Of a DNA stretch of 64,000 nt, positions 39,764 through 52,990 are shown one piece after another. Every line of letters begins with the position of its first letter. Within the stretch, counting starts at the first letter, position 1. Below the pieces are notes generated by a model, which worked only from the letters and a program-made list of their open reading frames with translations, ran no database searches and had not been told where the DNA came from. The translations under genes were made by a program, and so were the position numbers. The DNA is from Atrichornis clamosus (Eukaryota; Chordata; Aves; Passeriformes; Menuridae): NCBI GenBank assembly GCA_013400975.1, contig WBMZ01008987.1:124001-188000 (forward strand), read 5' to 3'.

Positions 39764-42700
39764 CCCTAATGTACCAGTAAAAGTAAACCTGCTTTCTGTT
39801 CTTTCATTACAATTATTACTAGTCAGACCTTTCCAAGATTATCTTTTTCCTACATCTGCACATTCCTTTCCTTTTTTATAGCCCAGCTGAAGGAAATCTG
39901 CCAAAAGCAAGATGTCAGTCATGAAAATCAAAGGGGAACAAATGACACAGCATTGTGGGCAACGCAAGGCACCCTGAAGGCACATGCAGAGAGAGTTGAA
40001 ATGAAGAAAAATCATAAATGACTGCCACTCTATATGAAATACAACTCCCAAGTCACCCTAAAAAGTAAACATTATATATATTAGCTTTATTTTTTAGATA
40101 ATGTTTCTTTTTGAAAATCAAAACTACAGGAATATGCCTAAAGGAGACTAGTTAGAGAAACATATTTGTGTGAGCTAGACTAACTTACTATTTACATTTT
40201 GAAAGATACAGTGAGGTAAAAAACACCTATAAAGGAAACAAGAAGGGAGAGCATCACTGAGACTGGTAAAATAGAATAAACACGAAGTTGTAACAAATCA
40301 TAAATAATTTGGCTCTGTTTTTACCAGTGCCCTAAACACACACATTCCTGGTTCCTATTGCATTGCACATGGTGGAGGTTCATGTGGTATTAGGGAAGAG
40401 AAAAAGATTATGAAAACAATGACTGTTCTATCCTATGGCTACTAGGATGCTGGAGAGAACACGTGAGTGCTTTCAGCAGGCAAACAATTATTTGATCATG
40501 AAGCACAAATGGTGATTTCTTTAGTGTTACTCAGGAGTGAGATATGCCAACAGCTTCTAAGAAAGCAGGTACAGTTCAGTGCCTGTTCTGCTTTGGACAC
40601 ACTCCTTGAGTAACATTCACAGCACCCAACTTGGGCTCACTGAACTCAGGCCTACCCCAACCTCACTGATCCAGCTGCTCACTACAAGAGTGCAACATCA
40701 TCTGGTGACTTAAATTACTTCATGTTCCATTCTTTCTGAACCATTTTGTTTAATGTAGTTTCATTTATTTCTGGTAGGATTCACAGTATGCACAACTACA
40801 AAGGAATTTTCCTCTCACTTATATTTTTATATTCAGATACTTCTTCAATCATCAACCAATTCAATGCAGAGAATGATTTAGGAAAGGGGAATCTGCAAGT
40901 CATTACATCTTTTAGTTTGTGATTTTCAAATGAAGAGCTTTAATACAATATTTTTGTAGAAAAACTTTAGAACACACTGTAGCCTTTTCTTTAACCTTGG
41001 TTTATACAAGTAGCATACAAAAGATTACGAAGGGCTTGATAAATAGCAAGAGAAGAATCACTATCTTGCACTCACATATTAAAGACAACATATATAGTTT
41101 GCTCATTCTATATCTCAATCCAAGCACTCCAAATTAGAAGCAGAAATATTGAACACAAAACAACCCCACAACTCAAAAAATCTAATAAAGAGAAATCAAA
41201 GCATTGGAGAATTTAACAAGTTCTCTGATTATAAGAGACAGCAACAGCCTTCAGATTTACAGATATTTCAATCTATTTTACTACATATAATGATTGCAAT
41301 TTAGGCCACATTTGCACAAACTGCAATTTCAGCTATGAATAATGACAGTTCACAATTTGGGGCACAGAAGGTACGCCGAGCTTTCGCCAGCTGAAGAGGA
41401 ATTGCTTGGAATAAGGTAGACATCAGGCAAGACGTGAAAATGCACTACTGTCATCTTAGAAACATGTGCTGGCGTTGCTGTTTTCTGTAGCCTTATCACT
41501 ATCAAACAATAATACTGCAATGAAACGTGGTAGTATTTCAAAAAGAATATGTACAGCATTAAACATCTCAAAAATGCTAACAAGTTTCACAGTGCAACAA
41601 TATTATAGCTAAGAATTAGAAGCAAAGGCAGTGGTTCAAGCGAAAACCTCAGCGAAGGAGCACATGCATTTCCCAGGTTAGTGCTGAGTGTTGGACAAAA
41701 TGCAGCCAAGCCTGTCCTTGCATAAAAACCCTCTGATCTTATCTGCTGAAATAATGTTTTCTTCATTTGGTTACAAAAGTCTACCCTCTCACATAGCCTT
41801 CCACTTCACAGTATAGCTCTGCATCCAGTGAAGTTTTCCTAGGCATCCAAATCCCTACTTCTCCAGCAGACTAGTGTTCTCCCTCCAGCTGGTGCAAACT
41901 GAAGCACTTGCCCTCCAAACAGGTCCCAGTATAAATCAAGCTACTTCTACTGTACAAAGCAGGAGCTTTCTCCTAAAGGATATTTACATATAACTTGACT
42001 TTAGATATAGCTGTTACAACCTGCTAGAGGAAAACTGCAATAGGAGAAGCAATGCAGACAGGAAAAAGTCCAGTTTCTAGAAAACAGGATTCTCCAGTGA
42101 TTTCAGGCACCTTGTAAATTGATCAGTCTGGAACTGAGTAGTAGCAAAAAAATTCCAGTGCTCTGTGATTGCTTTATTTCTACCTCCACACCCGCCCTCT
42201 GAAAAGGTCAAACATTTAAATCCAGCTTTAAAAGATTGGGAGGGAAATGTGACACTTTCTGAGACTAATTGATATAAATTATGCTTCTCAAACTAAACCA
42301 ACATTTTTTTTCCCAGGCCAAAGTTTAACATGAACTAAAGAGTCCCTGCACTAATATTTAAACAAAGTCATTTCTAATGGTATAAAGCTAACATCGAGAA
42401 CAATACTTTTGATCTGTGGGACAGATAGGGAAACTTCTTCAGCACCAGAACAGAAGAAAGCAAGCCAAAACTTATGTCAAATTAATGGGTATGATCTATT
42501 TTGTTAAGCCTTAAGCCTACTTTGAAATACGGTCCTGAATTATTACTCAATCTTAGCCATCAAGCTTGAAATAATATGTTTAAAATTTACTAATTTAAAT
42601 TAGAAGCAACAAATCGAAATGATGCAAAAAATTCATATTAAGCTTTGTGTTTCCTTCACTAATGCAAAGCTTTTTTGAGTTCTTTACATGTGAATGCAGA

Positions 42701-42896
42701 AAGAAATTATCTTGTAAAAATCATATTATGTGTAATTTTTTTCTTTTTCAAAGAGTGGTATGTCGTTTTATGCATCAAGTTTTGGCCTGGGCACATTTTT
42801 ATAAATACTTATATAAGCTCCATGTTAAAGATTGCTTTAAGTATTGTTTGGGGATTAATTTAGGCTACTAAAACAACAAGGAAAATTATCATAGCC

Positions 42897-42914
42897 AAAA
42901 AAAAAAAAAAAAAA
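42897..42914. repeat. Poly-A run (18)
   Basis: Eighteen consecutive A. It could be the tail of an old retroposed sequence, but the upstream 300 bases show no body I recognise and no clear target-site duplication. Confidence 0.95.
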
Positions 42915-45338
42915 GCCAAGGCAGCAAAGGAAAATACCTTTCAATATCAGCAATTTAACTTGCAATTAAAAAATAAATCTTCCTTATCTGTGAACATTAA
43001 GACTAAGAACAGAGAGATTTTTAACAAAATAACCAGGAAAAGGATAGCTTTTGCTAGTAAGGGCATTGCTTTTGTACACCTGCCCACACTCTGATCAGTG
43101 AATCCTACATGCTTGAGATATTTATGAGCTCTTTTTATTGCTAACCCCACCACCACTGAGCTGCCCAACAGCCGCTCTAATTTAAGATGCTCTAAATATT
43201 GTTGCCATGGGTGACACATGAACATGGAGTAAGGCAAAGCTCTGCTAATAAAAAGGCTTTCACAGCATTTCAGTCCTTGCTTAGAAGTAAAGTTAAAATT
43301 TATGGCTTTTAAAATACTGAATCTGAGAGAGGTCAGGTTAAATGGCTGCTAGTAATAAAAGGAATCAATATGCCACAGCATCTGAAGCAGCCAGCAAACT
43401 AAATAAACACTTCATCCAAATCCACTTGGCCCTGAATTAAAAGAACATAAAATACTGTATTTATTTTGTTTGCCCTCCACCAGTCTGTAGTTTGCATCAC
43501 TACATCCGCTAGAATTCTACACAGAGCAAGCAACAAACATATGTTGGCCAAAAAGCAATTAAATTGTGTGTCAATGCTAGGAGCAATTAACTGGGCATTA
43601 ACCTTATCAGAGAACCACTTTTGGATTAGCCAGCTACAAACAGGCAAACATCTCAGTCTGGGAAGATTCTGCAACATGTATTTACAAAAGCTTCGGAGGA
43701 CTCAGACTTTCTGTCTCAGGCACATACAGAGTAAATGAGTCATTTCCAGCAATAACCCTTAATTCATAAACCCTAAACAAGACCAGAATCACCTTTTCCA
43801 GTGATTAGTGTGTCCTACTAGCATGGGAATGCAAAACAATTTGTTCCTTACAGCACTTTAAAATAAAGCAGACCAAAAGAAGTAGTGAACTTGCATCTTT
43901 CACTCCTAACCTACATTTGGTTCAGTTTATAGATCGACTTCAGGAGAATTTATGAAAAACTATTTTCTTCTGTTTATCTATATGTATTTCAAAGGAAAGT
44001 GCATAGGTTAATCTTCAGTTTAAGAAATTAATGCACATTTTGCTTGAAGGTACCAGCAGATAACCTATAAAGAAGGTAGATGTACACCTGTAATCAATCT
44101 CTATATACACACAGACACAAAGGCTATTCACAAAGTCATGCGTTTTTTTGAAATTTGTTTATGAATTTAATAATATTTGTCTTGAAACAGTTTTTAAAAG
44201 TTCATGTCAAAAATTCAGCTCTTGAATGGGAGTATGCAGAATTTTGTCAAACCTACTCTTTACTAAAAGAAACAATTATCTGACACAGTGGAGATCCAAA
44301 ATCCCCACAAAATGTGAAAGGATTATGAAGGTTTTCAGGAAAAGACCTCAGCAAAGGTTCCTTTTTATTTTCTAGTGCGATTTTTAAGATAATTTGAATG
44401 CTTATAAATTTGATAGCACTATTTTATTATAGATTCCTCACAGCTGAATCCATAGTTGTAGTGATATTGGACTTTAACCAAGCTTTATTTCACATGCTTC
44501 AACTTTTTTTCTTTTTTCCCCCCCTTTAACTATCCTCTGTACTGAAACATGTTTGCTTGCTCTCATTCCAGATGTGAGGATTGTTTTTAGAAAAACAAAA
44601 AACCTCAAAGAATACACCTCCACCTAGCCATATCTGAGTAACAGCTTTCAGCTGGGTAATAGTTTTTTCCCTCTATTCACCAGTAACTCAAAGGAGACTG
44701 AAAGGAAGCCTTTCAAGCCTTGCGTGCAACCAGGCTGTGAACTAGATCCTTCACTGCAGCTTTTAGGGAAGGAAAACTCGATTTTCATGTCTACATTCCA
44801 TGTGCTTATAACATTAGTTGGATCTGGGCAAACGTGGCTGCAAGCTTGTGGCAAAGTGCAGGCACAGAAATATACCCTCCTATAGACACGCGAGCACAGA
44901 ACGATCTTTTGTGTGCACACTTTCAGCAACTACAGCGATCCCACCCACTGACACCAGAAGCTGGAAAGGAATATTCACTCAGGCTCCTCAGCCTACGTGT
45001 TTAAATAAGTTGCAAAGGTCAATAAGAAACTTCAGGAGATGGAGGGTTATATGAGCAGACAGAACATAAGTAAAATGAGCAATGAGACCTATTTTGTAGG
45101 TCTTAAGAAATGAAAAGTGTTTTCAAGGCTTTCTTCCACAAAACAGAATCCTTATGAAAAACACATCCCATTCATGGACCTAATGGAAATGAAGTTTCCC
45201 TCTAAACAGCTCCAGCAAAAGATTTTGCTAAACTGTTCTGCAGTGTGCAAAGATACAGACTCACACCCAATAACATCTGACTGTATTCTGACTTTTCAAC
45301 AGGCATGATTCACAACTGGATTCCACTCAGCCTTGCTT

Positions 45339-45356
45339 AAAAAAACAAACAAAAAC
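45339..45356. repeat. Short A-rich/CAAA tract
   Basis: Runs of A interrupted by single C (AAAAACAAACAAAAAC). Low complexity only. Confidence 0.7.
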
Positions 45357-46069
45357 TTTAGCTATACTGGTTAACTAAGGCTATACAATTTACTGCTTTA
45401 CACTTTATATATGCTTTGCATGTGCAGTACAACCCTCCTTTAAGAGATTTACAGCTCCTTTGCTAGGTATGTCATGATGTGTCATTTAAATGAAAAGGTT
45501 ATACTAAAAAAACCAAACCACTCGCAAGGATGAAAACTGTCCAATACAGATAATTTCATAAATCTGTGCTTTTTGAAAACTCAAAACAATCTTAGATGTT
45601 TAACAAAAGTGCACCTAGCCTGCAATATTCCCCATGGAAAAGGGAACCTCCCCAGATCTCTAAGTTTAGTTTTTCCTGCAGCAATTTCCAGTATCCTTAA
45701 GATGGTATGCTATTAATTACAAAGCTATGTAGTTAGGATCTTTTCAATATGCAGTTCTGCACTGGTACAATGTGTTTAAATAGCAAGTATAACAGAACTG
45801 ATGCATGGAACAACTTAGAATATGATTTAAACAGCAAATGAATACAAACTTTTCTTACTTATTTTTCTTGCCTGCATATAAATGACATTACTCTGTTCCC
45901 CTTCACCAGCCCCATAAATGGAGAGTAGTACATGCTCACAAACACAACATGGTACCAGACTGCAGAAATGTTTCAAAAGAGAAGAAAGGGTCATTCCAAT
46001 TCTTATGGTGATATCCCTTATCAACCAATGGGGACTTTCCTGGAAAAATCAGTCAAAACACTACCCTAA

Positions 46070-46640
46070 GTTATGATCAAAAATTCTGAAGACCTAAATG
46101 TCCTCAGGTTTAACAGGATGGTAAGCAGCAGCCACAGCAATACTGCAACCAAGACATCTTGGTTAAAAACCGTCAAATGACATTTTAATACAGACAAATC
46201 CAAGATGGTATATCTTAGAAAAATGACGGTTTCCTCTAACCTGGAACTCAGTATTACAATAAAACACATGATTCTGCTCAGTGACCCCATACACTCTTGA
46301 AGCATGAACCAAAGTCTAGCTACGAGTAGATCAGGATAATCCAGTCCTTGGATAATCAGATGCTTAACCAACTGTGTCAGAAAACTGATACAGTACCATG
46401 GATCAGGTGCAAAACTCAGGGCCCAATTTCATCTACTTCAGCTACCTGGTGGTTGGATTCTTGGATGAAATTTCAAAACCTGGTATTACAAAGGCAACTT
46501 TTCTACAAAAACAGGTTTTTCAAATAGCAATTCAATCAAAATACATCAGTACAATGAAACATCCTAAATTAACAGTAAACTGCAATCTTTGTGTAGAACA
46601 CGGTCCTAAGCAATTGACAACAACTCAATTTTAAGAGCCT
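46070..46640 (+). mobile_element. Possible decayed LINE (RTE-like) reverse-transcriptase fragment
   Basis: Read on the plus strand, pieces of conceptual translation appear in the order expected for the C-terminal part of an RTE-type reverse transcriptase, a family often annotated as craniofacial-development-protein-2-like. These are SEDLNVL near 46086, FNTDKSKMVYL near 46175 and ELSITI near 46245. Then, in another frame, come FIYFSYL near 46430, LDEIS near 46460, ITKATF near 46485 and VFQ near 46515. Intact family members carry SEEDLQ, a KKTxVM motif, a SITI segment, FTYLGS, LDxEI and IxKA in that order. The copy is interrupted by stops and at least one frame change, so it is dead. I judge this from memory of the family, and chance similarity remains quite possible. 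Confidence 0.28.
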
Positions 46641-47759
46641 TAATCTAAGAATAAGGCCTAAATGTGCTCAAGGCAACGGGGACTTCAGATGTAGAACAGG
46701 TGGGATCATTTTCAATCTGGTTCAAGCCTCATCTGAAGTAAATCAACACTTTTCCACTGTCTGCCAGTTTATACCAGCTGTGTATCTGTCTTTTCATCGT
46801 TGTACTCTGCAGACACCATACTTTGGCATTACATCCCTGCCCACAGAGAGGCAGGCAACAAAACCTCGTTTTACGTAAGTTACAGCATGAGTGTCAGATG
46901 TTAATAACTTCAGCCTGTGGTGGATTCAAAGTAGTGATTTGCAGATTAAAAAAAGCTTTTTGTTATTTTAGCAATCCAGAAAGCCATCTTCAGCTACAAC
47001 CTGGTTTTGCTAAAGGAGTAAGAAGAAACAAATTGTTTCATATGCCTTTCAACAGGAACCCGTTTACTCTTTGAAAGCGCTGTTTTCACTTAGTCCAAGG
47101 AATCAAATGTCTGCAAAGAAGTAATAGCTTTAGAAGTATAAACAGCACAAAGATGCATCATCATAGATTATCAGTAGCTTTGAAATATTACTTCATGCTT
47201 TAAACACATCATCATGCGAGCTTTCTGAGGCAAGAGCATCTCTGCCAACTGCAGTGCACAAGAGTAGTCTGTTGCAGTATTTTTCCTAGGTTATTTTTTA
47301 TCTTGTGTGTGCATCTGGTGAATGCAGTCCAGTAAAAAAAAAAACACCAAACCTTTTGTGGAAGACACTTATCATGTTACAGTAAATTTTTACTGTGTTC
47401 TTTTTCTAGCTCTACAGCATTAAAAAAATTAGCAAGTATTTATATACATAGATCCCCCCACGCCCCCCTACTTTCCAAGCGATGCGCTCTGATTTGTTCT
47501 TTTTCTTATTTTAAGTAATGGCTTCCTCCTTTGCGGATGTTTTGCTGGGTCTTTGGTCAAGATTTATGGAATCCATACAAAATACGCTGGACAATGCTAA
47601 CTTCTGAAATCCTAATCTGCAGATCCTTAATCACAGCTTTGGTTTTGCTTGAGACTGACAGTTAACTTTAGCAGGGCCTGACTTCTGGGCAGAACACCTT
47701 CGTGGAATAAAATTACATTAATGTGCAAAGCAGGAGTTACTGTTGATCATCACCCAACC

Positions 47760-47797
47760 AGGAAACAAATCTGTGTTCAGGAAATAAATCTGTGTTC
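47760..47797. repeat. Tandem duplication of a 19-base unit
   Basis: The sequence aggaaacaaatctgtgttc (47760-47778) is immediately followed by aggaaataaatctgtgttc (47779-47797), which differs at one base. This is a recent local slippage or duplication. Confidence 0.9.
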
Positions 47798-50700
47798 AAA
47801 AAACCACTGTTAGTTACTCAGCACAAATAAATAGAAAGAACTGATATTTTTGCTAACCTTTTCCTGTTATGCTAATTTGAGAGTTAGAAGGCAAAAAGTT
47901 TTCAAATTCTAATATGATATTGCAAATGACATATTGCCATTGACACTTAATTATATGCAACAATATCTTCTTTTCTAGTAATCTCATTTTGAATTTTATA
48001 TTTTGCTTTTTTAATACTAAAAGGATAGCATATTGATCTTTCTTTGCCCTCAAAATCCAGATATTGTCTATAAACACAATTTACTTACATATGAAGGCAA
48101 ATATATTTGGCTATATATAGAATCATACAATACAAAGCTATAAAACTCCATGCTTTGCAAACACGTCACTTCTCTGTTCATGCTCTGACCATATAAAAAT
48201 GAGATGCTACTACCTGTGTTACTCACTCAGTAGATTTTAAAAACCAAATAACAAATATCACTTATATTCTTGAGATTATATGGTTTTGCTCCAACTACAA
48301 TAAAAGTCAGTCTCTAACATTAGAACAAATGCACACAAACATTTTTGACAATGTCAAGAATATCAAGCAGCTCTACCAGGTTTCTCTAGCAATATCTGAA
48401 CGTCTTATTTTGCCTTTTTTACAGTGGCTACTGCTGGAGTAGCAGTAAACTTTTCCAAGTTCACCAACTGTGTAAGAAAAAGAGTTCTTGTGTTCAGTGA
48501 TTACCTACATAAAAAGCTATTATCATCTATATGATTATGCTAATTTTTTGTTTCTTGTATATCAAGAGTGAACACTCGCATCTGTATTCTGCCCTGTATC
48601 CTATTTGTCATCAAATATTTTTGCCTTCTTTAGTCTTTATCTGACTGTGGACAGATATCTTCTCCACATTTAGAGGGAAATTCAGTTAATCTGTGTAATG
48701 CATGCCATTCTGTTTTCTCAGGAAGATAATGCAAAACAAGCCATACTGTGGCTGAGAACAGACTTATGGCAATCAATTACTGCAGTATTAAGACAATTCT
48801 TAAAACTTCACACATATTACCACTTGGGTAATCAGAGCTGCTTGACAGCTTCTTCTTCAGGGCTGCTTCTACAGCTTCGCAGTATGTCAACCCTCATATT
48901 GGATAGTGAAACATACTATGGAATTTACTTCAAAACAGAAAACTGAAATCAGATTTTGAAACACTGAGGCTAATGTCATTAAAATAAAATATGTAATGGC
49001 TGTTTTACCATATGCTTAATTAGCCCCCCTGTGAAAACACAGTCCCACAGGAAGGAGCTGAAAGCTACTGCTTGGGTTCAGATCTTGCTGAAAGAATAAA
49101 AGAAATGGGTAATCAGTCATAATTTCTCTTCACAGCAACAACCCTGATAAACATTTATGTGAATAACTTTTTTTGTTGTTGTGGATACTAAGAGTTTACA
49201 TGTATTCAAAGGGAAGCAAGAAAACTCAAGAGAAACAAGATCTATTGAAGATTAGCAGTCGCCTTCAGTCTTTAGGTCCCTGAATATCTGCAGGCAAGGA
49301 GAGCTCTTGGAAAAAAGACAGACTTGTCCTATCTTTGTATTTCTCTTTAGACATTAGCATTTGATACTATCAGAAAGAGGACACAGGTTATGCAGACTTT
49401 TTGTCTGATCCAGTATGACCACTGTTAACTTCCTGGGATGTGTTACAGATGAAAGGTGTCCAGAACAATAAACGAAACCTCCAAAACAAAGATGACACTG
49501 CTTTCTGTTCCTATCAATTCCTCATTCCCTGCATTATGAAAGCACACAGAACCACAGGCCAAAATCTCACTGCACTTGGTGTTATACCAACTCAAAGGAA
49601 TTAATATTCAGTACCTCTGATAATTTTTGATCAAGACTACCCATATTCCTGCAATACTAGCTCACTTTTGAGGCAAGACTACACATCTCTGTATAGAATT
49701 TTACTATGTGCTCTTAAACTGTTTATGCTATTTCTTTATTTCAAGTCAGTTCTGACAGAATGGTCCCTTCTTGCATAGATGATCTTCACAGAATGGGTTA
49801 ATTTTTTTCAACACAGATTATTAAAAAATCCAACAACTTTCAAAGCTGTTTTAGCACAGAAGCTCTCTGATTTGGAGAGATTCTGGTGCAAGCTTTAATA
49901 CAGTCTGATTGCCATGTCCCTCTTCAATGTCTGTACTCTTAACTCTAGAGAAGACTTAGATGACATTCCTGTATGCTAAAGCATACTGCAAACATACTGC
50001 CTTCTAGTTCATTCAGTTTGATCTAGACCAGCTACCCTGAGTAAGAACTAATATTGATATTGCCTGATACCACATGACTGTTAAATTTTAATCACTAGGT
50101 TCTTAGTCTGAATAAGCAATCAAATTGCTTAACTGAAAACTACAAGGCAATTGATTTATATGAATGTACTAAGAAATTCTATTTGAAGTTCAAGAACAAT
50201 TCCTTACAAAAGGTTACAAACACAGGAAAGCTCAAATTGCAAAAGTATATTTCAGTATTAGTCATTCTAGTATTGTTGGCCTTCTCGTTGTTAATTGATG
50301 CTATTTACTCGAGCAGTTATTCCTGGCTTCCCTTTTCTAAAAATCACTAATAAAACAGGCACTCTGTTCTGATAATGCAAATTACAGTGCAAGTGAAGAC
50401 TCTTCATGCGCTTTAAATGTAACTCATCATTCAACCTGAAGAAGAATTATTGTTTCTGCTTCTTTAGCTATAAAAACTTCCTTAAAAATGTCTAAGTTCC
50501 TTTCTTTCAATTTGAATCATAAAGTATTTGCTGTAAGAAGATAAGCCATAGAAAGAAAGAGGTGGAGCCTTTAATGCCAAGTGATACAGGTCTGAAAGGC
50601 GTTACTGTTGCAGACACGTGTTGTCACTGAGGCCTAAGGAGCACTGAAATGAGCAGGGCTGCCTGGGAGGTAAATAACTGCTCAAAACGAACAAGGGCAG

Positions 50701-50810
50701 AGTTTGGTCTACATTTTGGTCATTTTCTTTTACTCCAGGTGAGAACAGTCCTGTATCTCCAGTTGACATGAAGTACTAAACATACAGAAGAATGTCAGAA
50801 CTTCACCAAG

Positions 50811-50849
50811 ACTCCCCTAAAAAACCCCCAACCAACCTAGCAAAAAAAA
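50811..50849. repeat. A/C-rich low-complexity tract
   Basis: AAACCCCCAACCAACC texture flanked by an A run, the same kind as the tracts at 18.6 and 55.4 kb. Confidence 0.7.
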
Positions 50850-52656
50850 CTGCCACGGAAACAAGGTTGTGTTGATCTATGTAAATGGTTCTTGGGAGCT
50901 GGGGTTTACTCAACAAAGCGAAGTTAAGTGAACACGTTATTTGGGCTTGAAGAAATCACGTATATATCCACATCTCTTAACACTGATAACACTCCCTACC
51001 TACACGTACTTCCTCTGTTGCTTTGGCATCTCACAGGGTGAAGGAGCAGTGTAAAAGACAGCTAAGCCAATCACTGACACAGAGCACTGTGCTGACTGCT
51101 GAGTGCCCACGTCAGCATTTTAAAAGATTACCTGTGAGCTCTGCCATGAGGGGAAGAAGGGTAGAAAAGGCAAAACTAAGCAAGCAGAGAGTCTATGGGA
51201 TTTGATAAAATATTAAGAATTTGCTCTCAGAAAATGCAAGTTTTAAGGTTTCAGCTTCAATCTTGTGCCTCATAAATCATTACTCCCCCCCTTTATTTGT
51301 AATAGCTAAGACAATTAATCTTTTTATACTATCACTCTATATTGTTCCAAATCCAGAGGTTTGGTTCAACACTAGATACTTAAACTCTAAGTAATTCTTT
51401 ATAGCCTATGTGGTTTATAGACTACAGCAGGATCTTTCAACATAGTGTTTGTTATATTAATAAACATTTTTATTTGTTTACACATACAGTAATACTGTAT
51501 CTACTACATACTAAATAAAATGCATAATTTATTTGCATTTTCCCATCTGATTTTCTGAAAAGGCTCATAAAATTTTAATGAAAGTAGTTAAAGCAACAGA
51601 ATATGTATTAAAATTATATACAAAATATGACCTTAAAAGAGTACTATTAAAATTGCAAAGTAAAGTGCTTAGGCTTGAAAAATACCATAGCAGAGGTGTC
51701 CAACTTATCTCTCTCTATGTGCACATTCTAATAGACTTTCATTTTATGTCCCAAATATATCATGACAATTTTATTTGCAAAACTCCAGTTTCTTTTTTTC
51801 AGGAAAGATCTAGGATTTTCTTCCACATGTAGAGCAATTCCCCCCTCTTTGTACTGAGCACACACTTTGAAATCTGCTCTGACATCAGCAGTAGACAGCC
51901 TTCATGCCTCCTTCTCAAAAGTAGCAAGGGTTTTTTTAATAAACACTAATGACATCATTTTAAGTCAAACGTGTACAACCTGTATCTCAGTGACAAGGAA
52001 CTGAAACAAGAGGATGAAGATCAATTCAGGTTCCCATTTTAAGATTCTCAAGGCTTGATTCCCCTGCCCTCCACGCCCTCTTCTGAACACATCACATGCA
52101 GCATGTCCTGGGCTCACAGCACTATTGCTGACTTTGGTTGCAGCCTGAATTCACTCAGCACTTCTGCAAGGCAGCACACACCCAGGCCAGGCACCAGGGT
52201 GAAGAACACACCATCTCACTGACTGAGGGGGGTTTAAAGACACCTCCTGGCCCCCAGCAATTCTGGGGCACAGGCAGAGCAAGAAAATACTCCGAGCAAC
52301 ACTTAAACGCTAGAAAACAGAAACATAGTTTCTTTTTCCCTATGACCAGGTACACCACTATGATCACACCCCCAAGCCAGAATAAACCAAACAATACACA
52401 CCTTTCCACTTCAACAACTAATGAGGTGAGGGCTGGGCCCTCCACAACAGCCTTCTTTTCCCTGAAGCAGATCCCTCTTGTGCTCTGACAGTAAAGCCTC
52501 TGGGAAGCGTCAGGGTTTGATTATACAGTCTCACACCACCAGCACCCACAGAAAGGGTCTGAGTTGCCTTTGCTCGTGCTGCCTACTTCAGACACCTTAA
52601 GCCTTCAAACCTATATTCTTCTAATTAACAGAGTTTGTATATAAAGTTTCCTACAA

Positions 52657-52749
52657 GTGGGGGTTTGGTCTGGTTTTTTTTTGGTTGTCAATTTTTTTTT
52701 GGTTGTTTTGTTTTTGTGGAGTTTTGTTGTTTGGTTGGTTTTGTTTGTA
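52657..52749. repeat. G/T-rich low-complexity tract
   Basis: About 90 bases of GGTTTTTTTTTGGTTG texture. It is the reverse-strand counterpart of the A/C tracts and the only long one with this orientation. The 127-codon plus-strand frame across it (Phe, Val, Gly, Cys rich) is a by-product. Confidence 0.8.
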
Positions 52750-52890
52750 CTTTAAAAAGCAGTTTTCTTTACTGCACAGCTGATTGCCACCCTTTTTCTC
52801 CCCATGCTGTTTCCAGATGCACTGCCCTAGATCAGCAAAAGCTAGTCTCCCCATCTCTCTGTTACATCACCCTTTGCCACACTACATCTT

Positions 52891-52990
52891 CTCACCTAGT
52901 GACATGCCCAATCTCCCTTCTCCTCCCATTCCCAGCATCCTTTTCTAGCTCCCCCCCACCTCCCCTAGTAGCTCTCTTCCATTCCTCTAG
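52891..52990. repeat. Pyrimidine-rich segment
   Basis: A C/T-rich run including AGCTCCCCCCCACCTCCCC, lying 3' of the G/T tract on the plus strand. Low complexity, with no gene. Confidence 0.6.

Noticed and set aside
42600..42914. Poly-A run considered as a processed pseudogene or LINE tail
   Set aside because: No AATAAA near the run, no recognisable body upstream and no target-site duplication seen.
46066..46371. 101-codon minus-strand hydrophobic frame
   Set aside because: It is antisense to the stretch that looks like a decayed reverse transcriptase and has no recognisable domain of its own.
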